A stretch of 64,000 nucleotides of DNA from Flavobacteriales bacterium UBA4110 (lineage in GTDB: Bacteria > Bacteroidota > Bacteroidia > Flavobacteriales > Weeksellaceae), in assembly GCA_002383165.1 (NCBI GenBank), contig DFXK01000012.1, positions 22,108-86,107 of the forward strand, read 5' to 3'. Below, piece by piece: positions 8,021 to 16,813 of the stretch. The translations under genes were made by a program, and so were the position numbers. Positions within the stretch are counted from its first letter, which is position 1. Each line of letters begins with the position of its first letter. The notes below the pieces were generated by a model that saw only the letters and a list, made by a program, of their open reading frames with translations, did no database searches and was not told the origin of the DNA.

Positions 8021-9184
8021 ATGGATTTTTCAAAGCTAATTTCTTCTGATATTCAAAACTATATCAATCAAAATATCAATTCTGATTTAAATAAATTATT
8101 ATTGAAAAAGTCGCCATTTTATGATGTCGTGATTCAGGAAATTGTGCAACAAATTAAAGGCAGAAAAACAGCTGAGAAGAAGTTTTCATTCTTATTAAAG
8201 GAAGGAATTATTTTCCCTCCAAATCTCAATCTAGAACAAGCTTCATCGCAATCAACTGCAGAATATAAAGCTCAGAATCTCAAAGGAAAATCCTTTCTCG
8301 ATTTAACTTGTGGATTTGGGATTGACGCTTATTTTTTATCAAAGAATTTTGATGAAGTTACTTTAATTGAACAAAATCCAGAATTGATTTCAATCGTTGA
8401 AAATAATTGGAAAACTTTAGAAAGAAAAGCCAATTTCATCAATGTAAATTTGGAAGAGTTTTTAGAAAGCAATCAACAAAAATTTGATGTTGTTTATCTT
8501 GACCCAGCAAGGAGAGACCAGCAAAACAAAAAGAAATTCTTGCTAGAAGATTTATCTCCGAATCTTTTAGAAATAGAAAAGAAATTGATGTCAATTTCTG
8601 ATAAAATTATTGTTAAATTATCGCCTTTAATTGATATTTCATATGTGATTTCAGAATTAAAAAACATTACTGAAATTCAAATTATTGCTGTTAGAAATGA
8701 AGTGAAAGAATTGGTGTTAATTATTGAGAATAATCAATCAACAGACAACCAACAACCAACAACTATCAAATGTATTAATTTGGAATCTAATGAACCAGAA
8801 TTTTCATTTAATTTCAATGATGAGAAATCAGCAAAATCAGAATTCTCAGAAAGCTTAAATTTCCTTTATATTCCTAACAATTCTATTCTGAAAGCTGGAG
8901 CATTTAATATCATTTCAGAAAAATTCGGGTTGAAAAAACTGCATCCAAATACGCATTTTTATACTTCAGAAAACAAAATCGAAAACTTTCCTGGAAGAGT
9001 TTTAGAAATAGAAAAAATCGACGCAAAAGATTTGAAAAAAGGAGAGAAGTATAATTTGATTTCCAAAAATTATCCTTTGAAACCAGAAGAAATCAAGAAA
9101 AAATATAAACTGAATGACGGCGGAAGTCATTACCTGATTTTCACGCAATCTGTTAAAGGAAAAGAAATCTTAAGAAGTCTATAA
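8021..9184 (+). CDS. Class I SAM-dependent methyltransferase with THUMP-like C-terminus
   Basis: The 387-residue protein has a Rossmann SAM-binding motif, FLDLTCGFGID, at 92-102 and a YLDPARR motif ending near residue 165. Its C-terminal part (KLNDGGSHYLIFTQ) resembles the THUMP-like domain of Bacteroidota proteins of this type, which suggests an RNA substrate. Residues 238-249 (NQSTDNQQPTTI) are a low-complexity insertion encoded by CAACAACCAACAACTATC-like repeat text, unlike the rest of the protein. Exact target base: unknown. Confidence 0.8.
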   Translation: MDFSKLISSDIQNYINQNINSDLNKLLLKKSPFYDVVIQEIVQQIKGRKTAEKKFSFLLKEGIIFPPNLNLEQASSQSTAEYKAQNLKGKSFLDLTCGFGIDAYFLSKNFDEVTLIEQNPELISIVENNWKTLERKANFINVNLEEFLESNQQKFDVVYLDPARRDQQNKKKFLLEDLSPNLLEIEKKLMSISDKIIVKLSPLIDISYVISELKNITEIQIIAVRNEVKELVLIIENNQSTDNQQPTTIKCINLESNEPEFSFNFNDEKSAKSEFSESLNFLYIPNNSILKAGAFNIISEKFGLKKLHPNTHFYTSENKIENFPGRVLEIEKIDAKDLKKGEKYNLISKNYPLKPEEIKKKYKLNDGGSHYLIFTQSVKGKEILRSL

Positions 9185-9283
9185 TTTAATTTATTGATTA
9201 ACAAAGCTTTAATTAGATGTTAATTATTTAGCCTTATTTTTAAAAATAATTGAATCAGAGTTCATTTTCCCATAAAAATTCAC

Positions 9284-9291
9284 TACATTTG
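9284..9291 (+). promoter_or_regulatory. -7 promoter box of typA
   Basis: TACATTTG matches the TAnnTTTG consensus and ends 11 bases before the typA ATG. No convincing -33 TTTG is present at the expected spacing. Confidence 0.45.
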
Positions 9292-9302
9292 CACGCGTAA
9301 AA

Positions 9303-11117
9303 ATGGATATGCAAAACATTAGAAATATAGCGATTATCGCACACGTTGACCACGGAAAAACAACTTTGGTTGACAAGATTATTCACGCAACAAACATCTT
9401 CAGAGAGAATCAGGAGAGTGGTGAGTTGATTATGGATAACAACGATTTGGAAAGAGAAAGAGGAATTACGATTCTTTCAAAAAACATCTCCGTAAATTAC
9501 AAAGACACAAAAATCAATGTAATTGATACACCTGGTCACGCCGATTTTGGTGGTGAAGTAGAAAGAGTTTTGAAAATGGCTGATGGTGTAATCTTGTTGG
9601 TAGATGCCTTCGAAGGACCAATGCCACAAACGAGATTCGTACTTCAAAAAGCTTTGGAATTGGGCTTGAGACCTTTGGTTGTAATTAACAAAGTTGACAA
9701 ACCAAACTGTCGTCCAGACGAAGTTCACGACCAAGTTTTTGACTTATTCTTCAACTTAGATGCAACAGAAGAGCAGTTGGACTTCCCAACTTTCTATGGT
9801 TCATCTAAGCAAGGTTGGTTCAACACTTCATTAGAAGAAACTGATAACATTTTCCCATTATTAGACGGGATTTTACAATACGTTCCAGAACCAAAAGTAA
9901 CTGAAGGTAACTTGCAAATGCAGATTACTTCATTAGATTTCTCTTCTTTCTTAGGAAGAATCGCCATCGGAAAAGTAACAAGAGGTGAGGTTAAAGAGTC
10001 TCAATGGATTGGTCTTGCTCAGGCAGACGGAAAAATTGTGAAAGGAAAAGTAAAAGAACTTTACGTTTTCGAAGGTCTTGGAAAGAAAAAAGTAACTGAA
10101 GTACAAGCTGGAGATATCTGTGCTGTTGTAGGTTTTGATGCGTTCCAGATTGGAGATTCTTTCGTTGATTTAGAAAATCCTGAACCATTGGAAAGAACTG
10201 CGATTGATGAGCCAACGTTGAATATGACGTTCTCTATCAATAATTCTCCTTTCTTCGGTAAAGACGGTAAATATGTTACTTCTAATCACCTTAAAGAAAG
10301 ATTAACTAAAGAATTAGAGAAAAACTTGGCATTGAGAGTTCAACAAACTGATGATGCAAACACTTTCCTAGTTTTTGGTAGAGGTATTCTTCACTTGTCT
10401 GTTTTGATTGAAACAATGAGAAGAGAAGGTTATGAGATGACAATTGGTCAGCCACAAGTTATCTTGAAAGAAGGCGAAAATGGTGAAAAATTGGAGCCTT
10501 ATGAATCTTTGGTTGTTGACGTTCCAGAAGAATTTGCTTCTAGAGTTATCGATTTGGCAACTCAGAGAAAAGGAGACCTTCACATTATGGAAACTAAAGG
10601 TGAAATGCAACATATGGAATTCGAGATTCCTTCCAGAGGTCTTATCGGATTGCGTTCTCAAATGTTGACTGCAACTGCTGGTGAAGCGATTATGGCGCAC
10701 CGTTTCACAGAATACAAGCCTTTCAAAGGTGCAATTCCTGGAAGAAACAATGGAGTACTTGTAAGTAAAGGAACTGGTCCTGCTACAGAATATTCTATCA
10801 ACAAACTACAAGATAGAGGTAAGTTCTTCGTTGATCCAGGTGAGGAAATCTACACTGGTATGATTATCGGTGAGCAAAACAAACCAGGTGATTTGGTTGT
10901 AAATATTGTAGAAGCTAAACAGCTGAACAATATGCGTGCAGCTGGAAAAGATAAAGATACTGGTGTTGCACCAAAAATCTTGTTCTCTTTGGAAGAATGT
11001 ATGGAATATATCCAAGCTGATGAAGCAATCGAGGTTACTCCAAACTTCATCCGTATGAGAAAGAAAATCCTTTCTGAAGAAGATAGAAAAAGATTGGAAA
11101 GACAAGCTAAAGCTTAA
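9303..11117 (+). CDS. typA: Translational GTPase TypA/BipA
   Basis: The 604-residue protein is a ribosome-binding GTPase of the EF-G superfamily. It has AHVDHGKT (residues 13-20, P loop), RERGITI (switch I region), DTPGHADF (75-82) and NKVD (129-132). The C-terminal half contains the family-specific GLIGLRSQMLTATAGEA and KGTGPATEYSINKLQDRG segments. BipA assists 50S assembly and growth under stress such as cold. The length is normal. A strong terminator follows, so the gene is transcribed alone. Confidence 0.97.
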   Translation: MDMQNIRNIAIIAHVDHGKTTLVDKIIHATNIFRENQESGELIMDNNDLERERGITILSKNISVNYKDTKINVIDTPGHADFGGEVERVLKMADGVILLVDAFEGPMPQTRFVLQKALELGLRPLVVINKVDKPNCRPDEVHDQVFDLFFNLDATEEQLDFPTFYGSSKQGWFNTSLEETDNIFPLLDGILQYVPEPKVTEGNLQMQITSLDFSSFLGRIAIGKVTRGEVKESQWIGLAQADGKIVKGKVKELYVFEGLGKKKVTEVQAGDICAVVGFDAFQIGDSFVDLENPEPLERTAIDEPTLNMTFSINNSPFFGKDGKYVTSNHLKERLTKELEKNLALRVQQTDDANTFLVFGRGILHLSVLIETMRREGYEMTIGQPQVILKEGENGEKLEPYESLVVDVPEEFASRVIDLATQRKGDLHIMETKGEMQHMEFEIPSRGLIGLRSQMLTATAGEAIMAHRFTEYKPFKGAIPGRNNGVLVSKGTGPATEYSINKLQDRGKFFVDPGEEIYTGMIIGEQNKPGDLVVNIVEAKQLNNMRAAGKDKDTGVAPKILFSLEECMEYIQADEAIEVTPNFIRMRKKILSEEDRKRLERQAKA

Positions 11118-11130
11118 TCTTCATAAATTT

Positions 11131-11159
11131 AAAAGCCTTCATATTTTGAAGGCTTTTTT
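11131..11159 (+). terminator. Terminator of typA
   Basis: The stem AAAAGCCTTC pairs with GAAGGCTTTT and runs into a T tract. It overlaps the ATG at 11146, an upstream in-frame candidate start of the next gene, which argues against that start. Confidence 0.85.
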
Positions 11160-11181
11160 GAATTTAAAAACAAAAACCGTG

Positions 11182-12015
11182 ATGAAACAATTTACCATAA
11201 AAATAACCTGCAAAGACGAGAAAGGGCTAGTTTACAGAATTTCCGAAATCCTTTTGGAGAATGGACTTAACATTATCAAGAATGATGAATTCGTGGATAA
11301 TGAAAAAGCTTTGTTCTTTATGAGAACCGAAGTTTCCGGAATTGCTGAACCTGAAAAAGTGATTGAACAACTCAAAAAACAATTAGGTGATTGCTCAATA
11401 GAATTAAGTCAAAATGAATCCAAAAAAGTGGTGGTTTTAGTAACTAAAGAACATCATTGTTTGGCAGATTTGCTAATTAGAAATCAATTCAAAGACCTTA
11501 ATTTTAATATTCTTGCTGTTGTGGGGAATTATGAAAAACTGAGAGAATTGACAGAGAAATTCAATATTCCTTTTATTCATATTCCTGCAGAAAATATTAC
11601 GAGAGAAGAACACGAAGAAAAAATCAAAAATGCTCTTCAAGATTACAACTACGATTATCTTGTTCTCGCGAAGTTTATGAGAATTCTTTCTCCTGATTTT
11701 GTGAAAGATTTTGAAGGAAAAATTATTAATATTCATCATTCATTTTTGCCTGCTTTTATTGGTGCAAATCCTTATAAACAGGCTTTTGAAAGAGGTGTGA
11801 AAATCATCGGAGCAACGGCGCATTTTGTAACGAATGATTTGGATGAAGGTCCGATTATTTATCAAGATATTATCAAAGTCAGTCATTCTAAAACCGCAAA
11901 AGATTTAGCTAAAATAGGAAAAGATGTTGAGCGAATTGTTTTGGCAAATGCACTCAAATTAGTATTCGAAGACAAAGTTTTTATTGATGGAAACAAAACC
12001 ATTATTTTCGAATAA
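11182..12015 (+). CDS. purU: Formyltetrahydrofolate deformylase
   Basis: The 277-residue enzyme hydrolyses 10-formyl-THF to formate and THF, which balances one-carbon pools and can feed formate-dependent purine synthesis. An N-terminal ACT domain (TIKITCKDEKGLVYRISEIL, residues about 4-75) precedes a formyltransferase-fold domain. The catalytic segment is NIHHSFLPAF (Asn183 and the following His), with Asp221 in DLDEGP. I chose the ATG at 11182. The in-frame ATG at 11146 lies in the typA terminator and would add 12 residues absent from the ACT domain start. Confidence 0.93.
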   Translation: MKQFTIKITCKDEKGLVYRISEILLENGLNIIKNDEFVDNEKALFFMRTEVSGIAEPEKVIEQLKKQLGDCSIELSQNESKKVVVLVTKEHHCLADLLIRNQFKDLNFNILAVVGNYEKLRELTEKFNIPFIHIPAENITREEHEEKIKNALQDYNYDYLVLAKFMRILSPDFVKDFEGKIINIHHSFLPAFIGANPYKQAFERGVKIIGATAHFVTNDLDEGPIIYQDIIKVSHSKTAKDLAKIGKDVERIVLANALKLVFEDKVFIDGNKTIIFE

Positions 12016-12030
12016 TTAAAATGATAAATT

Positions 12031-12182
12031 GTTAAACACAAAGACACAAGGTTTTTTTTCAAGCATAAAATATTTGATTAAGACACAAATATTTTAACTT
12101 CGTTAAAAATTGAAAAATCATTGATTCTTTAGTGCCTTAAAACTGTTTTCAAAACAATTAATTTTGTGTCTTTGTGTTTAAC
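12031..12182 (+). repeat. MITE-like element with perfect 19-base terminal inverted repeats
   Basis: GTTAAACACAAAGACACAA (12031-12049) is the exact reverse complement of 12164-12182. The 152-base unit between purU and the next terminator has no coding capacity. I could not find a clear flanking target duplication. A diverged relative of the end sequence (AAACCACAAAAGTCACAAAA) occurs at about 38003-38022. Confidence 0.65.
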
Positions 12183-12209
12183 TTTAAGCTTTTGAAGTTA
12201 AAAAATTAT

Positions 12210-12239
12210 AAAAGCATCCAATTATTCGGATGCTTTTTT
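12210..12239 (+). terminator. Terminator downstream of purU
   Basis: The stem AAAGCATCC pairs with GGATGCTTT around an eight-base loop and ends in six T. The last bases of the T tract double as the -33 element of the next gene. Confidence 0.8.
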
Positions 12240-12267
12240 GTATTTCTGATTTTATCGTTTAGTTTTG
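12237..12267 (+). promoter_or_regulatory. Promoter of the GHL10 lipoprotein gene
   Basis: TTTG at 12237-12240 is followed after 19 bases by TAGTTTTG at 12260-12267, a full match to the Bacteroidota promoter. The ATG begins six bases after the -7 box, so the transcript is nearly leaderless. Confidence 0.6.
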
Positions 12268-12273
12268 CAAACT

Positions 12274-13839
12274 ATGCGTTTCAGATTATCATTTTTCCAA
12301 ATATTATTGCTGGCAGTTTTTGTGGTTTCTTGTGCAACAAAAACTAAGAAATCACCTTCAAAATCGGGTATTAAAAAACCTGTTGTAAAGACAGAAGTCA
12401 AACTTCCACCAAAACCGGCTGTCAAATTAGATAATATCGATTTGCCTGAAATCAAAAGAGAGTTCAGAGCGGTTTGGATTGCTTCGGTTGCTAATATCAA
12501 TTGGCCTTCGAGAAATAATCTTTCCGTTGACCAGCAAAAACAAGAAGCCATACAATTGTTGAATCTTCTTGTTGACCTTAATTTCAATGCAGTGATTTTG
12601 CAAGTTCGTCCTTCCGCAGATGCTTTGTATAAAAGTCAGCACGAACCTTGGTCTTATTTTTTAACGGGACAAATTGGTCAAGCTCCTTATCCAGAATATG
12701 ACCCTTTGCAATTTTGGATTGAAGAATCTCACAAACGCGGTCTAGAATTTCACGCTTGGCTCAATCCGTTTCGTGCGCATCATTCCAACGGTGGACAAAT
12801 CACTTCAGAATCTATGGTGAAAAAATCGCCGGAAAATATCATTAAGTTGAAAAACGGAATGTATTGGTTTGACCCAGCTGATGACAAAACGCAAGATCAA
12901 GCTTCGAAAGTGGTGAAAGATATCGTTTCCAGATATGATGTGGATGGAATTCATTTGGATGACTATTTCTATCCTTATGCCGAATATAATGGTGGAAAAG
13001 ATTTTCCTGATTACAAAACGTGGTCGGTTTATCAGCAATCCGGTGGAACACTTTCAAGAGCGGATTGGAGACGTGGAAATGTGAATAAGTTCGTGAAACG
13101 AATCTATGACGAAATCAAAGCTCAGAAAAATGATGTCAAATTCGGAATCAGTCCTTTTGGGATTTGGAAACCCGGTTTTCCTGCAGGAATCAAAGGTTCT
13201 TCTCAATATGACGAATTATATGCAGATGCAAAACTATGGCTGAATCAAGGTTGGGTTGATTATTTCACACCTCAGTTGTATTGGCCTGTAGATTCGGTGG
13301 GACAAAGTTTTCCGCTTTTGTTACAGTGGTGGAGTGATGAAAATACAAAAGGCCGTCATCTTTGGCCGGGTTTAAATACTGTTGCCGTGAAATCATCAAA
13401 TCCCGTTTCTGAAATCGCTCGAGAAATAGATGTAACACGACAAATCCTTAAAAAAAATACAGGAGAAGTTCATTGGAGTATTGCCGGAATTACAAAGAAT
13501 TATGCAATGCAACAGGAATTAAAAACCAATTCCTACAAAGAAAAAGCTTTGATTCCCGAAACTACTTGGTTGGCTTCTAAAGAATTACCTGAATTGAATG
13601 TAACTTGGAAAAAACAATCCAATAATGTTTCAATCAATTGGAACAAACAAATCGAAGCCTTGTCTTATGTGATTTATTTAAAATATGGAAACAATTGGCA
13701 AACAGAAATCCTTTCTCCGGAAATCATTAGTAAAAATGTAGCTTCAGAATCTAATGGGAAAAAACTTTCGACAATTGTTGTGAGGTCTGTTAATAAGCTT
13801 GGAAAGTTGGGTGGTTATAAAGTTGTTTTGGTGAATTAA
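12274..13839 (+). CDS. GHL10-family glycosyl-hydrolase-like lipoprotein
   Basis: The 521-residue protein begins with a lipoprotein signal peptide ending FVVSC (lipidated Cys20). No acidic surface-export signal follows the Cys (ATKTKKS), so it probably faces the periplasm. The GHL10 (DUF187) signature EFRAVWIASVANINWPS starts near residue 63. QVRPSADALY, GLEFHAWLNPFR and VDGIHLDDYFYP follow in the TIM-barrel-like domain. The C-terminal 90 residues look like a fibronectin type III-like domain. Members are thought to act on cell-surface or peptidoglycan-derived glycans, but the reaction is not established. The start is the ATG at 12274; the upstream TTG is inside the -7 box. Confidence 0.87.
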   Translation: MRFRLSFFQILLLAVFVVSCATKTKKSPSKSGIKKPVVKTEVKLPPKPAVKLDNIDLPEIKREFRAVWIASVANINWPSRNNLSVDQQKQEAIQLLNLLVDLNFNAVILQVRPSADALYKSQHEPWSYFLTGQIGQAPYPEYDPLQFWIEESHKRGLEFHAWLNPFRAHHSNGGQITSESMVKKSPENIIKLKNGMYWFDPADDKTQDQASKVVKDIVSRYDVDGIHLDDYFYPYAEYNGGKDFPDYKTWSVYQQSGGTLSRADWRRGNVNKFVKRIYDEIKAQKNDVKFGISPFGIWKPGFPAGIKGSSQYDELYADAKLWLNQGWVDYFTPQLYWPVDSVGQSFPLLLQWWSDENTKGRHLWPGLNTVAVKSSNPVSEIAREIDVTRQILKKNTGEVHWSIAGITKNYAMQQELKTNSYKEKALIPETTWLASKELPELNVTWKKQSNNVSINWNKQIEALSYVIYLKYGNNWQTEILSPEIISKNVASESNGKKLSTIVVRSVNKLGKLGGYKVVLVN

Positions 13840-13948
13840 ATTACAATCCCCAAAACCTGATACAATTCTTATTCAAAAAATTTTTTCTTCAGTAATAAAC
13901 TAAATATTTCAAATAAAACTCTAATTTTATTGAAAATTTGAAATAACT

Positions 13949-15052
13949 ATGTCCATCAACAGAAGAGACTGGCTGAAAACCGCTTTTTTGGGAAGTGCTG
14001 CTTTGACACTTTCACCTTTAGAATTTTTCGCAAAAGAAACCCCGAATTTCAATTTATTAAAAAATAGCAACGAAACAATTCGGCTTTGCTTTAACGAAAA
14101 TCCGTTTGGAACCTCGCCAAAAGCTTTGGAAGCGATGCATAAATGTCTTAGCCTTTCTTCAATGTATGATTTTAAGTTTGCGGATGTTTTGTGTGAAAAA
14201 TTAGCAGAGAAAAATCAACTTAAAAAAGAAAATCTTTTGGTTTCTGCAGGTTCATCCTTTCTGTTGGAATTGATTACCAAATATGTTTCGATTAACAAAG
14301 GACATTTCATCATTCCGGACCCGTGTTTCACAATTTTTGAACCTATTGCAGAGTTTTTAGGAATGTCAAAATCTGTAATTCCTTTGAACGACAAAAAGAA
14401 AATCGACCTTGAAAAGATGAAAACTTCTATCCAAAAAGATACGAAACTCATTTATATCTGTAATCCGAATAATCCAACCGGAGATTTGCTTTCAAGACAG
14501 GAAATTGAGAATTTTATCAAATCAATTCCAGACAATATCATCATTTTGGTTGATGAAGCTTATATCGAATTTACGACTCAGAAATCTCTCAGCGATTTGG
14601 TTGATGTCTATAAAAATCTGATTGTGACGAGAACATTTTCCAAACTTTATGGTTTTGCCGGCGCAAGATTAGGTTATGCAATCGGGCATCCTGGAACAAT
14701 TAAAAACCTGAAAAAACTTCAAAGTTGGAGTGGAGCAGAAATAAGTGTTGTTACAATGGCTGGTGCAATTGCCGCGATGGAAGATCAGGAATTCATTACT
14801 AAAGTTTTGAATAACAATCAGAAGGTAAAAGATTTTACAGTTTCAGAATTCAATAAAAGAGGAATCAAAACCATTCCGTCTTCTGCTAATTTTGTTTATT
14901 TCTCTTTGGAAAAATACAAAGGTGATTATTTCAAAAAACTGAAAGATGCAAAAATCCTTGGTGGAAAAACGTATGAGGAAGATGGGAAGTGGACGAGGAT
15001 TAGCTTGGGAACGATGGAGGAGATGCGACAATACTTTGATGTGATTTCTTAA
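13949..15052 (+). CDS. Exported-looking PLP-dependent aminotransferase (HisC-like) with Tat-type signal
   Basis: The 367-residue protein has a fold-type I aminotransferase body of the histidinol-phosphate aminotransferase kind: CNPNNPTG at 171-178, VDEAYIEF with Asp202, PLP-binding Lys232 in TRTFSKLYGFAGARLGY, and a C-terminal Arg in WTRISLGT. Unlike cytoplasmic HisC, it starts with NRRDWLKTAFLGSAALTLSP, a twin-arginine signal-like N-terminus. Tat export of a folded, cofactor-loaded enzyme is a plausible inference. There are no other his genes nearby. It is convergent with an AraC regulator, with four bases between their ends. Substrate unknown. Confidence 0.8.
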   Translation: MSINRRDWLKTAFLGSAALTLSPLEFFAKETPNFNLLKNSNETIRLCFNENPFGTSPKALEAMHKCLSLSSMYDFKFADVLCEKLAEKNQLKKENLLVSAGSSFLLELITKYVSINKGHFIIPDPCFTIFEPIAEFLGMSKSVIPLNDKKKIDLEKMKTSIQKDTKLIYICNPNNPTGDLLSRQEIENFIKSIPDNIIILVDEAYIEFTTQKSLSDLVDVYKNLIVTRTFSKLYGFAGARLGYAIGHPGTIKNLKKLQSWSGAEISVVTMAGAIAAMEDQEFITKVLNNNQKVKDFTVSEFNKRGIKTIPSSANFVYFSLEKYKGDYFKKLKDAKILGGKTYEEDGKWTRISLGTMEEMRQYFDVIS

Positions 15053-15056
15053 TCTG

Positions 15057-15929
15057 TCAAGCCATAATATTACTAAACTCCTTCCGATATTGCGACGGAC
15101 TTTTCTGCGTATGTTCTTTAAAAGTTTTGTTGAAGTAACTGAAATTATTAAATCCACTATCAAAGCAAACTTCTGTAATACTCATTGGTTGTTCAGCCAA
15201 AAGTTTTAAAGAATGTGTGATTCGATATTCATTCACAAATTGAGTAAATGTTTTGTTTGTGATTTTCTTGAAGTATCGGCAAAAAGAAGGAACAGTCATA
15301 TTGGATAATTCTGCAACGGTTTCCAAAGTGATTTGCTCCTTAAAATGGTCTTTCACATAATTAAAAATCACATTGATTCGGTCATTATCTTCTTTTTGGG
15401 TTTGCAAATAATATTTTGAAGCGTTTAGGATTTTATAATCTTGGGTTAGTGACATCTGATCCAGAACTTCAATCAGAAGAAGCAATTTGGTCAGAGAATG
15501 TGATTCCGTCAATGCATCAATTTTGGGTTTCAAAGCTTTTTTAAAATCTCCCCCGAAAACAATTCCACTTTTTGCTTTTTCCAACAATGCAGAAATCCTG
15601 TTCATTTCTACAGCCTTCCAAAAATCCTGACCGAGAAATTCTTTTGAAAACTGAATCACGACTTCGTATTCATTTTTTGTGTTCTCATTCGTCATTCCAC
15701 AATGCGGAAGATTACTTCCGATAAGAATGAGATCGCCATCAGTAAAATAAGAAATATTACTGCCTATTTGTCTTTTACCAGAACCTTTGTGAACAAATAT
15801 TAGCTCAATTTCCGGATGATAATGCCAGAAATTGGACTTTATATTTTCATCACGATGATATTTGAGACATGTAAAACTGCTTCCCACATCAGGACTAACA
15901 GATTCTAAAACTGGATTATAATGTTTCAT
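15057..15929 (-). CDS. AraC family transcriptional regulator with cupin sensor domain
   Basis: The 290-residue protein has an N-terminal cupin-like ligand-binding domain (FVHKGSGKRQIG, DLILIGSNLPHCG) and a C-terminal pair of helix-turn-helix motifs (ITLETVAELSNMTVPSFCRY and ITEVCFDSGFNNFSYFNKTF) ending in the usual SPSQYRKE. It probably senses a small molecule and activates unlinked genes or itself. Its -7 box TATCTTTG (minus strand, 15941-15934) lies four bases before the ATG, so the transcript may be leaderless. The target genes are not evident. Confidence 0.88.
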   Translation of the reverse strand: MKHYNPVLESVSPDVGSSFTCLKYHRDENIKSNFWHYHPEIELIFVHKGSGKRQIGSNISYFTDGDLILIGSNLPHCGMTNENTKNEYEVVIQFSKEFLGQDFWKAVEMNRISALLEKAKSGIVFGGDFKKALKPKIDALTESHSLTKLLLLIEVLDQMSLTQDYKILNASKYYLQTQKEDNDRINVIFNYVKDHFKEQITLETVAELSNMTVPSFCRYFKKITNKTFTQFVNEYRITHSLKLLAEQPMSITEVCFDSGFNNFSYFNKTFKEHTQKSPSQYRKEFSNIMA

Positions 15930-16096
15930 TGCACAAAGATAAGATAATATAAATATATGTTTTATATTGTCTTAAATACTAAATTAATATTTAGTTAATG
16001 TTAAAATAGTATATACTTCTGAAAATTGAATGGTATTATAAGAGTTTAATCCTCTATAGATTTGCTTCATCATTAATCAAGTAAATCTATATTATT

Positions 16097-16693
16097 ATGA
16101 AAAATATATTAAAGTTAAGTCTAATTGTGGGTGCATTATTTTTCACAATTAACATGTCAGCAAAAGATAGAGTCTTTTCAATATCGTTAGTGGACGTCAG
16201 TTCCAAAGTTTTAAAGTTTGAGGTTATGAATGCGGAGAACGTATCGCTTTATTTTTATAACGATAGAAAAGATAAAATCTACTCAGAAAATCTTGGCAAC
16301 AGAGCTATTGTTGAGAAAACCTATGATCTTTCTACCCTTTCCACAGGCGAATATTTTCTGGTAGCTGAATCGGAATTCAAAATAGAAAAATATAGAGTGA
16401 CCATTGATAAAGATGGAAATGTGAAAGCAGAAAAAACCCCTGTACTGGCATTAAATAAACCTAAATATACGATTGAAAACAACATAGTAAAACTATATAT
16501 GAACAATGTTGAAAACGGCGTCAATGTTTCCATTTCAGATTTAGCTAACAATGAATATTACAACCAAACTGTTAATACAAAAAATGGTGAGATCAACCTT
16601 AAATTTGACTTCAATGCCAATAATTCTGCTGCCTATGTTATCAGCGTAACAAAAGACGGCGCTGTGTTTAACAGACTGATTACTTTGAAATAG
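16097..16693 (+). CDS. Secreted protein of unknown function, two beta-sandwich-like halves
   Basis: The 198-residue protein has a signal peptide (residues 1-22, ending NMSAKD). The rest is rich in beta-strand patterns and seems to hold two similar halves of about 85 residues. The first half contains STGEYFLVAESEFKIEKYRV, and the second ends NSAAYVISVTKDGAVFNRLI. This resembles the small secreted or sorting-tail-like proteins common in Bacteroidota, but there is no recognisable T9SS signal. A -7 box TAGATTTG lies at 16057-16064, and a strong terminator follows. I do not recognise a specific function. Confidence 0.7.
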   Translation: MKNILKLSLIVGALFFTINMSAKDRVFSISLVDVSSKVLKFEVMNAENVSLYFYNDRKDKIYSENLGNRAIVEKTYDLSTLSTGEYFLVAESEFKIEKYRVTIDKDGNVKAEKTPVLALNKPKYTIENNIVKLYMNNVENGVNVSISDLANNEYYNQTVNTKNGEINLKFDFNANNSAAYVISVTKDGAVFNRLITLK

Positions 16694-16725
16694 TTTCTCT
16701 AAACTAAGGTTATATATTATTTTCT

Positions 16726-16755
16726 AAAAGCTTCACATTGTGTGAAGCTTTTTTT
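16726..16755 (+). terminator. Terminator of the secreted protein gene
   Basis: The 12-base-pair stem AAAAGCTTCACA with its complement, a TTG loop and a run of T. Confidence 0.85.
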
Positions 16756-16778
16756 GATTATTACAATTTAATTAAAAT

Positions 16779-16808
16779 AAAAAAATCCCAATATCAAATT
16801 GGGATTTG
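16779..16808 (-). terminator. Terminator of the PoxB-like gene
   Basis: The stem AATCCCAAT/ATTGGGATT with a short loop is followed on the minus strand by a T tract, right after the stop of the gene at 16814. Confidence 0.8.
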
Positions 16809-16813
16809 CGAGA

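Noticed and set aside
11146..11181. Longer PurU start
   Set aside because: The added codons are in the typA terminator and do not belong to the ACT domain.
13949..15052. Histidine biosynthesis aminotransferase (hisC)
   Set aside because: It has a Tat-type signal and no his gene neighbours, so the symbol is not justified.
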